Counted from the first letter of the stretch, positions 1-10,118 are shown. The stretch is DNA of 64,000 bases from Parvibaculaceae bacterium Mf 1.05b.01 (GCA_000509225.1 BAOK01000002.1:190496-254495); one strand, 5' to 3'. Notes: generated from the sequence alone by a model not told the origin. Translations and numbers: made by a program.

Positions 1-1067
1 GCGGGATCGCAGACGGGCGGCTGGAAACTCTGCTTGCTTGTGGTGTGGCCAATGGTTTCGTCCCATTTGCTAACGATCTGAGCAAGGTCGTTGGTGGCAG
101 ATTCTATTTGATCCGCACGCGTCGGTTTGCCTATAGCCTCCCAAAGTTTGTCGATGGTTTGCTGATCAGGAGTTTCGGTTTGTGTAAGCGCGTTTGTGAG
201 TGCTGTCATGGCGGGTGTCGACGTTGCCGGTGAGGGGGCAAATCTTGCGCGGTTCGCGGCAACCTCGGTGCTACTTCGAGCAACTTTCAGGGGGTCCTGT
301 GCCACGTCGCGCAACAGGCCGCCGACTTTGGCTTCGATGGAGCGGGCCTGCATCAACATCAAATCGCCGGCACTATCTGAGAAGCGCTGATAGTCGAGGG
401 CCTGTCGCCTACGCTCATTAGCAGCGTCGCGGGTCGTCAGCGCAGCTGTCATGAGCTGCTCATTGGCATTCCTGAAAGTATCGTCGTTCTCAACAGCTCC
501 TAGTGCTTCGTTCAAGTCTTCGATTAGTTTGTTGAAACTCTCATCGCCCGTGAGGAACGCATCGACTTCATCGTCGAGAATGCCGACTTGCGAATAGCCT
601 TGAAACACGCACCCAAGAGCTCGCGCGCCGTTTGCATATACTTCCTGTTTGAGGCGATCTGTGATGATGTCGCTTCCTGCATAAAGCGCGGCGGTTCCTA
701 TGGCGCTGCCGGTAATAAAATCTTGATGCGCTCTGCCGGTGATGGCGTAGAACAAGGTGACCGCTCCAGTGGCCAATGTTGCAAGACCAAGGTGCGTTCG
801 GGCGTCTCTCAGGCTCGCTTCTCGCTCCAAATAGGCGGTCTGCAAATCGAGCGTGTAATGACGTGCCACCGAAATCGGAACGATATGGGTCTCGTTAGCG
901 TCGGTTGCCGCGGACCTTGCCGCCTTTAAGTTCCCTTCAGGGGCGCCCAGGACCGCTGCGCAGCCGAGAAGCAGCCCACAGGTCACAACCAAACAAGCCA
1001 TTCGGCTCATTCTGGTCTTAATGCTGTGGTGCGTTCGTTTGTGTCGTGTGGCATTGAGATCGAGCAT
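1..1067 (-). CDS. Hypothetical lipoprotein, C-terminus beyond the window edge
   Basis: An open reading frame of at least 355 codons runs from an ATG at 1067 off the left edge with no stop. A strong GGGGAGGGG ribosome site lies about 8 bases upstream of that ATG. The N-terminus has a basic stretch, a hydrophobic segment and a lipobox ending LLLGC with Cys36, so it should be a secreted, lipid-anchored protein. A short hydrophobic stretch near residues 95-125 is followed by a long charged, mostly helical part. An internal ATG at 1010 would give a more usual signal length but has no clear ribosome site. I do not recognise the family. The many plus-strand frames here are shadows of it. Confidence 0.75.
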   Translation of the reverse strand, partial: MLDLNATRHKRTHHSIKTRMSRMACLVVTCGLLLGCAAVLGAPEGNLKAARSAATDANETHIVPISVARHYTLDLQTAYLEREASLRDARTHLGLATLATGAVTLFYAITGRAHQDFITGSAIGTAALYAGSDIITDRLKQEVYANGARALGCVFQGYSQVGILDDEVDAFLTGDESFNKLIEDLNEALGAVENDDTFRNANEQLMTAALTTRDAANERRRQALDYQRFSDSAGDLMLMQARSIEAKVGGLLRDVAQDPLKVARSSTEVAANRARFAPSPATSTPAMTALTNALTQTETPDQQTIDKLWEAIGKPTRADQIESATNDLAQIVSKWDETIGHTTSKQSFQPPVCDP

Positions 1068-1142
1068 GACCACCCCTCCCCATAATAAAATAGTGGAATC
1101 ATTTCATCAAATGGGCAAGGGGCTTTTGGCTCTAATTTCGTA

Positions 1143-2117
1143 TCACGGTTCGATGATGGTGGCGCCGGTGGTTTTGCGTCCCTGAATATCAATGTGCGCC
1201 TGAGCGGCATCTGCCAGGGCATAGCGTTGGTTGATGTCCACTTTCACCGCACCTCGAGCGACAACGTCAAAAAGATCGGCCGTTGCTTCGGCGACCTGAT
1301 CTGGCGTCATCATGTAATGCAGCATGGTCGGCCGGGTGACATAAAGAGATCCCTTGTTCTGGAGCATGCTGAGATCGACCCCGGTGACAGGACCGGATGC
1401 ATTGCCGAAGCTTGCGAGCAGGCCGCGAGGAGCCAGGCAATCCAGAGACATTTCAAACGTGTCCTTGCCCACACCGTCATAGACTACGGGCACCTTGGCG
1501 CCATTGGTAATATCGGCGACGCGCTCGGGCACGTTCTCTGTTGAGTAATTGATGACATGGGCGCAGCCATGGGCACGAGCAAGCTCTGCTTTTTCCTCAG
1601 AGCCAACGGTGCCGATCATGGTGACACCGAGTTCCTTGGCCCACTGGCAAGCGACCAAACCGCAGCCTCCGGCAGCTGCATGGAAGAGGATGGTTTCACC
1701 GGCTTTGACTTTGTAGGTCTCTTTAAAGAGGTAGCGAACGGTGAGCCCCTTCATCATGAGAGCGGCTGCTTCATCCTCTTTGACCCCTTCTGGAAGTTTT
1801 ATCAGACCGGCGGCGAAACAATTCTGTGCTTCGGAGTAGGCGCCGAGTGGGCCGGACCCGTAGGCAACCCGATCGCCGACGGTCACGTTTGTGACGCCTT
1901 CGCCAACTGCTTCCACCACACCGGCTGCCTCCAGACCCAGACCTGATGGAAGGGCAATGGGGTAGAGGCCGGAGCGGTGGTAGGTGTCGATATAGTTGAG
2001 GCCGATCGCCGTGTGTTTGACGCGCGCCTGGCCAGGACCCGGGTCGGGCAGATCCATCTCTTCCAGTTTCATCACTTCCGGGCCGCCGGTTTCGTGAATG
2101 CGAATTGCCTTTACCAT
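1143..2117 (-). CDS. NADPH:quinone reductase-like zinc-independent MDR oxidoreductase
   Basis: A 324-residue protein of the medium-chain dehydrogenase/reductase family, quinone oxidoreductase branch. The N-terminal catalytic fold carries the NYIDTYHRSGLY signature near residues 41-52. The Rossmann nucleotide-binding motif AAAGGCG lies at residues 147-153. The cysteine and histidine zinc ligands of alcohol dehydrogenases are absent, as is usual for Qor. Family members reduce quinones or enones with NADPH in the cytosol. Length is typical. The gene reads toward the lipoprotein gene, and the dienelactone-hydrolase gene lies 93 bp upstream on the same strand. The family call is safe, the substrate is unknown. 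Confidence 0.9.
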   Translation of the reverse strand: MVKAIRIHETGGPEVMKLEEMDLPDPGPGQARVKHTAIGLNYIDTYHRSGLYPIALPSGLGLEAAGVVEAVGEGVTNVTVGDRVAYGSGPLGAYSEAQNCFAAGLIKLPEGVKEDEAAALMMKGLTVRYLFKETYKVKAGETILFHAAAGGCGLVACQWAKELGVTMIGTVGSEEKAELARAHGCAHVINYSTENVPERVADITNGAKVPVVYDGVGKDTFEMSLDCLAPRGLLASFGNASGPVTGVDLSMLQNKGSLYVTRPTMLHYMMTPDQVAEATADLFDVVARGAVKVDINQRYALADAAQAHIDIQGRKTTGATIIEP

Positions 2118-2210
2118 GTGATGTTGCCTGCTTTTTTCTTCGGCCTATCCCTGAGTCTGGGGGCCAGATTATTTGATTCGGATACGGAACGTTGCAGCGT
2201 CTGATTCAGG

Positions 2211-2921
2211 TCAGAGGTTCGCTTTGAAGAAGTTGAGGGTCCTGCCATTGGCAAGGTCGGCGTCTGCCTGATCGAAATGCGCGCCGCCGACACGTGCGAA
2301 GGCATGATCGCGTTCAGGGTAATCATGGAGCGTAACCTGCGCGTGATTGTCGAGGCCTGCATGGATGGCGGCCTGGGCATCGGCTGGGACAAACTCATCC
2401 TTGCCGGCGATGTGCAGCATCAATGGCTTGGTGATGTTGCCGGCTTCATCGGTGCGGTTCTGCAGGTTGACGCCATAAAAGCCGACGGCGGCATCCGCGT
2501 CGGTTCGGGCTGCTGTGAGGTAGGCCAGCTGCCCCCCGAGGCAATATCCAACAGCACCGACTTTGCCGTTTGCGCCTGGGAGCTTGCGGGCCGCGTCGAT
2601 GGTGGCCTGGACATCCACCATGCCTTTGTCGACATCGAAAGCGTTGAACAATTCAAAGGCCTTGGCCCACTCTTCTTCCGACTGGTCGGTAATGTCGATG
2701 CCCGGCTCAATGCGCCAGAAAAGATCGGGGGAGAGGGCCAGATAGCCCTGTTTCGCCAGATCATCGCAGATGCCTCGCATGACCGCGTTGACGCCAAAGA
2801 TTTCCTGGATGACCACAATCGCGGGGAAAGGACCGTCCCCCGCAGGTTTGGCCAGGTATCCGGAAAAGCTGCCGTCGGGACCATTGATGGTGATTGTTTC
2901 TGAGCTGGTTTGTGACGTCAT
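2211..2921 (-). CDS. Dienelactone hydrolase family protein
   Basis: A 236-residue alpha/beta hydrolase of the dienelactone hydrolase family. The expected triad is visible: Cys127 in GYCLGG, Asp175 in AGKDEFVP and His206 in ERDHAF. Glu40 in VIQEIFG matches the conserved Glu near the active site. The start is placed at 2921 because an AGGAGG ribosome site lies 7 bases upstream; a 15-residue longer frame exists but lacks one. Members hydrolyse lactones or esters in aromatic breakdown or detoxification. No chlorocatechol genes are nearby, so a general hydrolase role is more likely. It has no signal peptide. Confidence 0.9.
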   Translation of the reverse strand: MTSQTSSETITINGPDGSFSGYLAKPAGDGPFPAIVVIQEIFGVNAVMRGICDDLAKQGYLALSPDLFWRIEPGIDITDQSEEEWAKAFELFNAFDVDKGMVDVQATIDAARKLPGANGKVGAVGYCLGGQLAYLTAARTDADAAVGFYGVNLQNRTDEAGNITKPLMLHIAGKDEFVPADAQAAIHAGLDNHAQVTLHDYPERDHAFARVGGAHFDQADADLANGRTLNFFKANL

Positions 2922-3022
2922 GGGAGGACCTCCTGTCAGAGAATGGTGTTGGGCGTGTGGGTCCACACTGCCTGATTATTTTGGCGATAGCGTAACGGGC
3001 TCATCGTTCAGTTGCGAGCGTG

Positions 3023-3066
3023 TTTCTTGGATCTTTCTTGGATCTTTCTTGGACCATTCTTGGATC
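3023..3066. repeat. 11-bp tandem repeat, four copies
   Basis: Four head-to-tail copies of TTTCTTGGATC occupy 3023-3033, 3034-3044, 3045-3055 and 3056-3066. The first two are identical; the third and fourth each have one change. The array starts about 100 bp upstream of the dienelactone-hydrolase start and ends 10 bp after the stop of the upstream DUF255 gene. A period of 11 bp is close to one helical turn, so the copies would face the same side of the DNA. A regulatory role is possible but unproven. Confidence 0.85.
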
Positions 3067-3075
3067 TGGGGCGGG

Positions 3076-5100
3076 TCATTCCGGGGCAAGGCGACTGGCT
3101 TCCAAAGCGACGCGGAGATCGCCTGGGTGGGTTACGGGCGCAGAGCAGACGGGACCGGTGCAGACATAGGCCGTGGCTCTGCCGTCCAGCATGGTTTTGT
3201 CCATGGCCGGATGACCGTCAGGCAAGTCAGCACCTGGATCGAGATCAAGGAGCAGCCGTGTTGGGAGCGAGAGGCTGAGGACGGTATCCTTGAGCGCCTC
3301 TCGGGCCGGGTCGTCTGTCTCGCCGATGATGACGATTTGGGTGAGATTGACGGCGGTATCGAGGCTCGCCAACCAGCTGCCATGGGGGAAGGCGTTTTTG
3401 GTCACAGTGCCGCCAAAGGCGAGGATCAGCTGGTCGGCACGATCGCGATAATGTTCGTCGCCGGTAAGGGTGTAGAGGCGCACCATGAGGCCGGGCAGGG
3501 TGCCGTTGGCTGCCGGGGTGGCATCATCTGCCGCTGTTCGTGTTCGCACAAGCAGGGCTTCGGCATCATCAGCGGTGTAGAAATAGCCGCCATTTGTTTC
3601 GTCCCAATAGTGGGCGTCGAGTTCTGTGATGAAGCTTTGGGCATCATCCACATATGTCCAGTCCATGGTTGCTTCGAACAGAGCAAGCGCTGCGGCGCAG
3701 ATGTTTGCCAAGCCGTCAGACATGGCACGATGTTGGAGACGGTCTGCACGATAGGCATGATGCATGCGGCCGTCGCGCTTCATGGATTCGGTCACGAAAC
3801 GATAGGCAGTTTGACTCAGGGTGAGCCAGTCATCGCGTTTGAATACCATGCTGGCATTGGCAATGGCGGCGATGGCCAATCCGTTCCAATCAAGGAGAAC
3901 TTTGTCATCAAGGCCTGGTGCGATGCGTGATCTGCGTTTGTCGAAGAGTTTCTGGCGTTGGGTTTTGAGGCTGATTTTTTCCTCTGCAGTAAGGGTCTGG
4001 CCGATGAGATGGAGCCGGTTGAGAATGGTATTGCCTTCCCAATTGCCGCCCTCGGTGACGTCATATTGTTCTCTGAACCAGGGACCGGCGTCACCGAGTT
4101 CGGCGTCGATCTCAGTGGCTGTCCAGACATAGAACTTGCCTTCTTCTCCTTCGCTGTCTGCATCGATGCTGGCGGCAAAGGCACCTTCGGCCGTGGTCAT
4201 TTCGCGCGCGATCCAGGTGATGGTTTCGTCGATGCGGGCGGCATAAAGCGGGTCTTTGGTCTCCTGCCACACCTCTGTGAGGCGGTCGACAAGGAGGGCA
4301 TTGTCGTAGAGCATCTTTTCGAAATGCGGCACAAGCCAGTCGGCGTCGACGGAATAGCGGGCAAAGCCACCGCCCAGATGATCATAGATGCCGCCTTCGC
4401 ACATATGGGTGAGGGCGGTGGTGACGGCTGCGCGGAGTTGCTCGTTGCCGGTGGCGATGTGACCACGCCAGAGGACGTCCAGCAAGCCGGACTGCGGGAA
4501 TTTGGGGGCGCCTTTAAGGCCGCCTCTCTCCATGTCCATCACATCCATGAGCTGGTTGGCGATGCCGAGCAACATGTCCAAAGGTGGCTGGCCGCTAGTG
4601 TCTTCAATGCGGCCCAAAGCGTGTTTCAGCGCATCCCGGTTGCCATGGATTTTTTCCGGTTCTTGTGTATAAAGGCGCGCAATCTCTTCAAGGACTTGCG
4701 GAAAGCCAGGACGGCCGAATTTTGGCTCTGGGGGAAAATATGTGCCGCCCCAGAAAGGTTCTCCGTCGGGCGTGAGAAACATGGTCAAAGGCCAGCCGCC
4801 TTGCTCGCCAAGTGCATGGAGCGCGCTCATATAGATCGTGTCTATGTCGGGGCGTTCTTCCCGGTCTACTTTGATATTGATATAGAGGCGGTTCATGATT
4901 TCGGCGGTTGCCGGATTTTCGAAACTCTCATGAGCCATGACGTGGCACCAATGGCAGGCAGCGTAGCCGACTGAGAGTAGAATGGGTTTATTCTCAGCCT
5001 TGGCGCGGGAGAGCGCGTCGGGTCCCCAGGGATGCCAATGAACGGGGTTGTCCTTGTGCTGAAGCAGGTAGGGACTGGTTTCGGCTGAAAGGTTGTTCAT
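3076..5100 (-). CDS. Thioredoxin domain-containing protein, DUF255 (YyaL/SPATA20 family)
   Basis: A 674-residue protein of the YyaL/SPATA20 family. The N-terminus carries the thioredoxin-like DUF255 domain (signature [14 protein letters not shown] at residues 2-15) with a CHWC pair at Cys49 and Cys52. The rest is a long alpha/alpha barrel related to N-acyl-glucosamine epimerases. The start is at 5100, where this conserved N-terminus begins; an upstream frame adds 25 unrelated residues. Its function is not firmly known, and a redox or sugar-related role has been suggested for the family. It is transcribed divergently from mnmE, with 105 bp between the two starts. Confidence 0.92.
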   Translation of the reverse strand: MNNLSAETSPYLLQHKDNPVHWHPWGPDALSRAKAENKPILLSVGYAACHWCHVMAHESFENPATAEIMNRLYINIKVDREERPDIDTIYMSALHALGEQGGWPLTMFLTPDGEPFWGGTYFPPEPKFGRPGFPQVLEEIARLYTQEPEKIHGNRDALKHALGRIEDTSGQPPLDMLLGIANQLMDVMDMERGGLKGAPKFPQSGLLDVLWRGHIATGNEQLRAAVTTALTHMCEGGIYDHLGGGFARYSVDADWLVPHFEKMLYDNALLVDRLTEVWQETKDPLYAARIDETITWIAREMTTAEGAFAASIDADSEGEEGKFYVWTATEIDAELGDAGPWFREQYDVTEGGNWEGNTILNRLHLIGQTLTAEEKISLKTQRQKLFDKRRSRIAPGLDDKVLLDWNGLAIAAIANASMVFKRDDWLTLSQTAYRFVTESMKRDGRMHHAYRADRLQHRAMSDGLANICAAALALFEATMDWTYVDDAQSFITELDAHYWDETNGGYFYTADDAEALLVRTRTAADDATPAANGTLPGLMVRLYTLTGDEHYRDRADQLILAFGGTVTKNAFPHGSWLASLDTAVNLTQIVIIGETDDPAREALKDTVLSLSLPTRLLLDLDPGADLPDGHPAMDKTMLDGRATAYVCTGPVCSAPVTHPGDLRVALEASRLAPE

Positions 5101-5205
5101 GAAAGATCTTTCGAAGAGCGGATGCTCAGCAAGAGATAGCATGGATGCTCGTGGCCACAAGGTGCAAGCGGGCACAGCGGGTTAGATCATAGGAGTCGAT
5201 TCGGA

Positions 5206-6522
5206 TTGGAAACGATTTTTGCCCCGGCAACCGCCCGTGGACGCGGTGGTGTTTCGGTCATCCGCATTTCCGGACAGCAAAGTGGTGAAGCATTGAAAGC
5301 TTTATCCGGCAAGGGGCCTGGTGCGCCGAGGCTGGCTGAACTTCGCCAACTTAGAGATCCGCATTCCGGGACCATGCTTGATCAGGCGTTGGTGCTTTTT
5401 TTCCGGGGCCCACATTCTTTTACTGGTGAAGACGTTGTGGAACTTCACCTCCACGGTGGACTCGCTGTGGTTGACTCGGTGGTTGATGGACTCGGAAAGA
5501 TTGCAGGGCTGAGGTTTGCCGAACCAGGTGAGTTCAGTCGGCGCGGTGTTGAGAACGGGAAATTCGATCTCTCTGCAGCGGAGGGTATTGCAGACCTGAT
5601 TGAGGCTGAGACCTCTGCTCAGCAGGTACAGGCCCTTCGACAGATGAAAGGTGCCTTTGGCGTGCTCTGCGATGGCTGGCGGGATCAACTGGTTCGGTCA
5701 CTCGCCTATGTTGAGGCGGATATTGATTTCGCTGATGAGGACCTTCCAGACGATTTGTCCGCTTCGGTTCTACCGGGGCTTACGGCGCTGCGTGAGGAAA
5801 TGTCCGGGTTTTTGGCCGACCATAGAGGTGAGCGCATCCGGGATGGGATCTTTGTTGCCGTGGTAGGGCCGCCCAATGCGGGCAAGTCCAGCCTTGTTAA
5901 TGCTTTGGCAAGACGGGACGCAGTGATTGTTTCTGAAGAGGCGGGGACAACGCGGGACGTGATAGAGGTGCATCTGAAGTTGGGAGGTCTGCCGGTGACG
6001 GTGTGCGATACGGCGGGGCTTCGAGAAGGTGTGGGGGCTGTTGAACAGGAGGGTATCAGACGGGCCCGGAAGACTGCTGACGAGGCTGATTTGAGGATTT
6101 GGATGCAATCTGCGGAGGATGCGTCCATGGATTTCTTCGCGATCGCGGATCCAAAGGACCTGAAATTGGTGAACAAGGTGGACCTGGTTCAAAACTCTTT
6201 GGTAGCGGCGGACATCTTTCAGGTTTCGATCAAGAGCGGTGCCGGGATTGGAGAGTTTGAGGATGCCCTGGGTGCTCGGATTGAAGACATGTTTGGTCGC
6301 GGAGAGGAACCGGTGATTACCCGGGCCCGTCATCGCAAAGAGCTCGAGGCCTGTGTGAATGCTCTGGACGGTGCTTTGTCTCTCCTTCGAGTCGGAGGCG
6401 AAACGGCCCTTATTGCAGAAGAGCTCCGGCACGCTGCGAGGTCGGTAGGGCGGATTACTGGCCGGGTTGATGTTGAAGAATTGCTGGATGTGGTGTTCCG
6501 GGATTTTTGTATCGGCAAATAG
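5206..6522 (+). CDS. mnmE: tRNA uridine-5-carboxymethylaminomethyl(34) synthesis GTPase MnmE
   Basis: MnmE works with MnmG to modify U34 of several tRNAs. The 438-residue protein has the N-terminal tetrahydrofolate-binding domain (TIFAPATARGRGGVSVIRISG region), a helical domain and an inserted G domain. Visible motifs are the P-loop GPPNAGKSS at 221-229, DTAGL at 268-272 and NKVD at 323-326. The essential C-terminal CIGK occupies residues 435-438. The start is a TTG at 5206 with AGGAG 10 bases upstream. A parS site begins one base after the stop codon, followed by mnmG, the usual alphaproteobacterial order. Confidence 0.97.
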   Translation: METIFAPATARGRGGVSVIRISGQQSGEALKALSGKGPGAPRLAELRQLRDPHSGTMLDQALVLFFRGPHSFTGEDVVELHLHGGLAVVDSVVDGLGKIAGLRFAEPGEFSRRGVENGKFDLSAAEGIADLIEAETSAQQVQALRQMKGAFGVLCDGWRDQLVRSLAYVEADIDFADEDLPDDLSASVLPGLTALREEMSGFLADHRGERIRDGIFVAVVGPPNAGKSSLVNALARRDAVIVSEEAGTTRDVIEVHLKLGGLPVTVCDTAGLREGVGAVEQEGIRRARKTADEADLRIWMQSAEDASMDFFAIADPKDLKLVNKVDLVQNSLVAADIFQVSIKSGAGIGEFEDALGARIEDMFGRGEEPVITRARHRKELEACVNALDGALSLLRVGGETALIAEELRHAARSVGRITGRVDVEELLDVVFRDFCIGK

Positions 6523-6538
6523 TGTTTCACGTGAAACA
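6523..6538. promoter_or_regulatory. parS centromere site 1
   Basis: This is a perfect 16-bp copy of the bacterial parS sequence TGTTTCACGTGAAACA, directly after the mnmE stop codon. The palindrome extends two bases on each side (6521-6540). ParB, encoded 3.8 kb downstream, is expected to bind here and spread to form the partition complex that ParA moves. An identical second copy lies at 8566-8581. The site indicates that this window is near the replication origin of the main chromosome. Confidence 0.97.
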
Positions 6539-6642
6539 CTTGAGTCTAAATAGCCACAGGCCTGCGAATTGATTTTGACTGTGCGGCCTATTCGGCCTAG
6601 ATGTCGGCCTTAGATCTTGGGTGTCCAAATTTGGATCGGCGA

Positions 6643-8508
6643 ATGGCGGATCGTTTTGATGTGATTGTGATTGGGGGCGGACACGCCGGCTGTGAAGCCG
6701 CGGCCGCTTCTGCACGCCTGGGTGCTGCCACACTCCTGATTACCCACAAATGGGCGACTGTCGGCGAGATGTCCTGCAATCCCGCTATAGGGGGTCTTGG
6801 AAAGGGTCACCTGGTTCGGGAGATTGATGCTCTGGACGGCGTCATGGGACGGGTGGCTGATGCCTCGGGTATCCAGTTCCGGCTACTGAACCGTCGGAAG
6901 GGCCCTGCTGTTCGCGGTCCACGGACCCAGAGCGATCGAAAGCTCTACCGAGAGGCGATGCAGAAGGCCATTACCGATCAAGAGAACCTCTTTGTTGAAG
7001 AGGGGGCTGTGGTCGATCTCATCGTTGAGGATGGCAATGTCTCAGGGTTGCTATGTGACGATGGTCGGCAATTCGATGCACCAAGAATTATCCTGACGAC
7101 TGGGACCTTTCTTAATGGAGAGATCCATCTCGGACGGGAGCGTGTTCCTGCAGGTCGGGTGGGAGAAGCGCCGGCGCTAGGCCTGTCTGAGCGGCTTTAC
7201 GGCCTTCATCTCAAGATGGGGCGGCTTAAAACCGGGACGCCTCCGCGACTTGATGGAAGAACGATCAATTGGGATGTGCTTGAGGAGCAATTTGCAGACG
7301 AGCCAGCGGTTCCCTTTTCTTTTCTGACCAAGGACGTGCCTCAGAAACAGATTTCCTGTCATATCACCAGGACAACGCCTGAGACCCACGAGATTATCCG
7401 CACCAACCTGGAGGAGTCTCCGGTCTATGGGGGTCGGATTGACGGCGTGGGACCACGCTATTGTCCGTCCGTGGAAGATAAGGTGGTGCGGTTCTCTGAA
7501 CGTCCTTCTCACCAGATTTTCCTGGAGCCTGAAGGACTAGACGATCACACGGTCTATCCCAATGGGATTTCTACGGCGCTTCCTGAAGACGTTCAGAAAG
7601 CCTTTTTGGCCACAATTCCCGGTCTGGAAGAAGCTGAGATCCTTCGGCCTGGCTATGCCATTGAATATGATTATGTGGATCCGAGGGAATTGCTGCCTAC
7701 CTTGGAGACGAAGGCTCAAAAAGGCCTTTATCTCGCCGGACAGATCAATGGAACGACGGGATATGAAGAGGCCGCGGCGCAAGGTCTGATGGCGGGGCTT
7801 AATGCGGCGCTTGCGGAGCAGGACCGCGAGCCATTTGTCCTCGACCGGGCCGACGCCTATATTGGGGTGATGATAGATGACCTTGTTACTAAGGGCGTTT
7901 CGGAACCGTATCGGATGTTCACGTCCCGGGCAGAATACCGTTTGAGCCTTCGGGCTGACAATGCAGATCAAAGGTTAACGCCCCTGGGGATGGCGGTTGG
8001 GTGTGTTGGTGCCGAGAGGGCAGCGGTCTTTTGCTTAAAGCAGGAAAAATTGTCGGCGGCGCACAAGCTGGCCAAGGAACTGTCTGAAACACCGGCAAAG
8101 CTGGCAAAGGCAGGGTTTAAGATCAATCAGGATGGCGTGAGACGCTCCGCGTTCGATCTGCTTGCCTATGCAGAGATTAATCTGGTGGATGTGTTGCCTG
8201 TCTGGCCGGAGCTTGCTGCGCTTGAGCCAGAAATTGCGGAACAGTTGGAAATTGATGCCACATATGCGGTTTATCTTGAGCGTCAAGCGGCGGATGTACG
8301 GGCCTTTCGTAAAGATGAGGCGCTGGTGATCCCATCGGCCCTGGACTACAGTACTGTTCCCGGCCTGTCGCAGGAAGTGCGACAGAAGCTGGCTGAAGCA
8401 CGCCCTGTTACGCTCGGGCAGGCCTCCCGTGTGGAGGGGGTGACCCCCGCTGCGATCACTACTCTTCTTCTCTTTGTAAAGCGCGGAAATCTGCGCCGTT
8501 CGGCCTGA
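6643..8508 (+). CDS. mnmG: tRNA uridine-5-carboxymethylaminomethyl(34) synthesis enzyme MnmG (GidA)
   Basis: MnmG is the FAD-dependent partner of MnmE in U34 modification. From ATG 6643 the product has 621 residues, the usual length. It opens with the FAD dinucleotide-binding motif GGGHAG at residues 11-16. Further family signatures are MSCNPAIGG, the RLKTGTPPR segment and [18 protein letters not shown]. An in-frame ATG at 6601 adds 14 residues not expected from the family; neither start has a strong ribosome site. It lies between the two parS sites and ends 4 bp before rsmG, suggesting an operon. Confidence 0.96.
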   Translation: MADRFDVIVIGGGHAGCEAAAASARLGAATLLITHKWATVGEMSCNPAIGGLGKGHLVREIDALDGVMGRVADASGIQFRLLNRRKGPAVRGPRTQSDRKLYREAMQKAITDQENLFVEEGAVVDLIVEDGNVSGLLCDDGRQFDAPRIILTTGTFLNGEIHLGRERVPAGRVGEAPALGLSERLYGLHLKMGRLKTGTPPRLDGRTINWDVLEEQFADEPAVPFSFLTKDVPQKQISCHITRTTPETHEIIRTNLEESPVYGGRIDGVGPRYCPSVEDKVVRFSERPSHQIFLEPEGLDDHTVYPNGISTALPEDVQKAFLATIPGLEEAEILRPGYAIEYDYVDPRELLPTLETKAQKGLYLAGQINGTTGYEEAAAQGLMAGLNAALAEQDREPFVLDRADAYIGVMIDDLVTKGVSEPYRMFTSRAEYRLSLRADNADQRLTPLGMAVGCVGAERAAVFCLKQEKLSAAHKLAKELSETPAKLAKAGFKINQDGVRRSAFDLLAYAEINLVDVLPVWPELAALEPEIAEQLEIDATYAVYLERQAADVRAFRKDEALVIPSALDYSTVPGLSQEVRQKLAEARPVTLGQASRVEGVTPAAITTLLLFVKRGNLRRSA

Positions 8509-8512
8509 ACCT

Positions 8513-9163
8513 GTGGATAAAGGCCCACAAGTCCTTGATGCGGAATCCTTTTTCGAGGTCGCACATGTTTCACGTGAAACAATGGAGCGACTCTCGGTAT
8601 ACGAGTCTCTCTTAAGGAAGTGGCAGGGTTCCATCAATCTGGTGTCCAAAACGACCCTTGATGATGTGTGGCGACGACACTTCCTGGATTCTATGCAATT
8701 GATTGAGCTGTCTTCTGAAAAGCACCTGAAATGGGCAGATTTTGGCAGCGGGGCAGGCTTTCCCGGCCTGGTGCTGGCCATTCTGGCCCGAGACCGGGCA
8801 GATTTTCAGATGAACCTGGTTGAAAGCGATCAGCGCAAGTCTGTTTTCTTAAGAGAGGTCATCCGGGAAACCGGTGCGCCAGCGGTGGTTCACACCTCCC
8901 GGATTGAGGCTCCTGAAACCATTGCCGCGATTGGACCTTGTGATGCGCTTTCGGCGCGTGCCTGTGCACCCCTCGACCGCCTTATGGGATGGGCGGAACC
9001 CTATTTCAGCTCGGCAACAGCAGCGTTCTTTCTAAAGGGCGCCCAGGCGGATGAAGAATTGACCCTGGCCGGGAAATCGTGGACATTTAGGGTTACTTCC
9101 TATCCGAGCCAGGCGGACCCAGAAGGGTGTGTCCTCAAGGTGGAGCAACTTGCCCGTGTCTGA
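8513..9163 (+). CDS. rsmG: 16S rRNA (guanine(527)-N(7))-methyltransferase RsmG (GidB)
   Basis: RsmG methylates G527 of 16S rRNA with S-adenosylmethionine. The 216-residue protein has the SAM-binding motif ADFGSGAGFPG near residues 75-85 and the family segment INLVSKTTLDDVWRRHFLDS at 41-60. The start is a GTG at 8513, 4 bp after mnmG. The second parS site is embedded in codons 18-23, where it encodes HVSRET. The end overlaps parA by a few bases, so translation of rsmG and parA is probably coupled. Confidence 0.95.
   Translation: MDKGPQVLDAESFFEVAHVSRETMERLSVYESLLRKWQGSINLVSKTTLDDVWRRHFLDSMQLIELSSEKHLKWADFGSGAGFPGLVLAILARDRADFQMNLVESDQRKSVFLREVIRETGAPAVVHTSRIEAPETIAAIGPCDALSARACAPLDRLMGWAEPYFSSATAAFFLKGAQADEELTLAGKSWTFRVTSYPSQADPEGCVLKVEQLARV
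8566..8581. promoter_or_regulatory. parS centromere site 2, inside rsmG
   Basis: A second perfect 16-bp TGTTTCACGTGAAACA lies within the 5' part of rsmG, 2,043 bp from the first site. Here the palindrome does not extend beyond 16 bp. The codons that contain it are still compatible with a normal RsmG N-terminus. Multiple parS copies close to parAB are usual in bacteria. Confidence 0.96.
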
Positions 9164-10064
9164 CATGCCATCGACTTCAGCTGACTCTATCGCGGACGCG
9201 TCGGCGCCTGCGGAAGATGCTGCTCAGCCTCGTCCCAGAGTGCTTGTGCTCGCAAATCAGAAGGGTGGGGTGGGCAAAACCACGACCGCCATTAATCTGG
9301 GAACAGCGCTTGCCGCCGTTGGCGAGCGCGTCCTTGTGGTTGACCTGGACCCACAGGGCAATGCCAGCACCGGCCTTGGCGTTGACCGGGCTGACCGGAC
9401 GCTTTCGACCTATGATGTGCTCATCGGCGCCGCACTGATCGAAACTGCTATCGTGCCGACGAAGGTTCCCGGTCTTGATCTGGTGCCGTCCACCATGGAT
9501 CTGCTGGGTGCTGAGTTGGAACTCGCAAGCGTCTCGAGACGTTCGCACCGGTTGCGAGATGCGCTGGCCCGGATGCCGGCCTCAGGTCGAGATCTTGATG
9601 GTGTGCCGGAAGAGATGAATGCCCGGCCCTATACATATATTCTGATTGACTGCCCACCGTCTCTAAATCTGCTCACGATCAATGCGATGACTGCTGCGGA
9701 CTCCATCCTGGTTCCGCTGCAGTGTGAATTTTTTGCGCTGGAGGGGCTCAGCCAATTGTTGCGGACGGTTGAACGCGTTCGCACCAGTCTCAATCCGCGG
9801 CTGGATATCCAGGGCATCGTGCTCACCATGTTTGATCAGCGGAATAATCTTTCTGGCCAGGTGGCGCAGGATGTGCGCGCTCATCTGGGTGACAAGGTTT
9901 ATAAAACGGTCATTCCGCGTAATGTTCGCATTTCCGAAGCGCCTTCCTATGGCAAGCCTGCGCTGGTTTATGATCATCAATGTGCGGGAAGTCGGGCTTA
10001 TATGAAGCTCGCCTCAGAGCTCATTCAGAGGGAACGTATTTTGCGGAGCCAAACGGCTGCATGA
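9156..10064 (+). CDS. parA: Chromosome partitioning ATPase ParA
   Basis: ParA is a deviant Walker ATPase that binds DNA non-specifically and moves ParB-parS complexes. The approximately 302-residue protein has a 28-residue Ala/Ser/Asp-rich lead, then the Walker A' motif KGGVGKTT at 36-43. It also has VDLDPQGNASTGLG and the Walker B segment ILIDCPPSLN. The GTG at 9156 is preferred because GGAG lies 11 bases upstream and the codon overlaps the rsmG end. An ATG at 9165 and a GTG at 9129 are alternatives. parB follows after a 229-bp gap. Confidence 0.94.
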   Translation: MSDMPSTSADSIADASAPAEDAAQPRPRVLVLANQKGGVGKTTTAINLGTALAAVGERVLVVDLDPQGNASTGLGVDRADRTLSTYDVLIGAALIETAIVPTKVPGLDLVPSTMDLLGAELELASVSRRSHRLRDALARMPASGRDLDGVPEEMNARPYTYILIDCPPSLNLLTINAMTAADSILVPLQCEFFALEGLSQLLRTVERVRTSLNPRLDIQGIVLTMFDQRNNLSGQVAQDVRAHLGDKVYKTVIPRNVRISEAPSYGKPALVYDHQCAGSRAYMKLASELIQRERILRSQTAA

Positions 10065-10118
10065 CATAGGTTTCAATGTGTTGTAGAGCTGGCTTCGAGT
10101 CAGACCTGATGACTCTTA

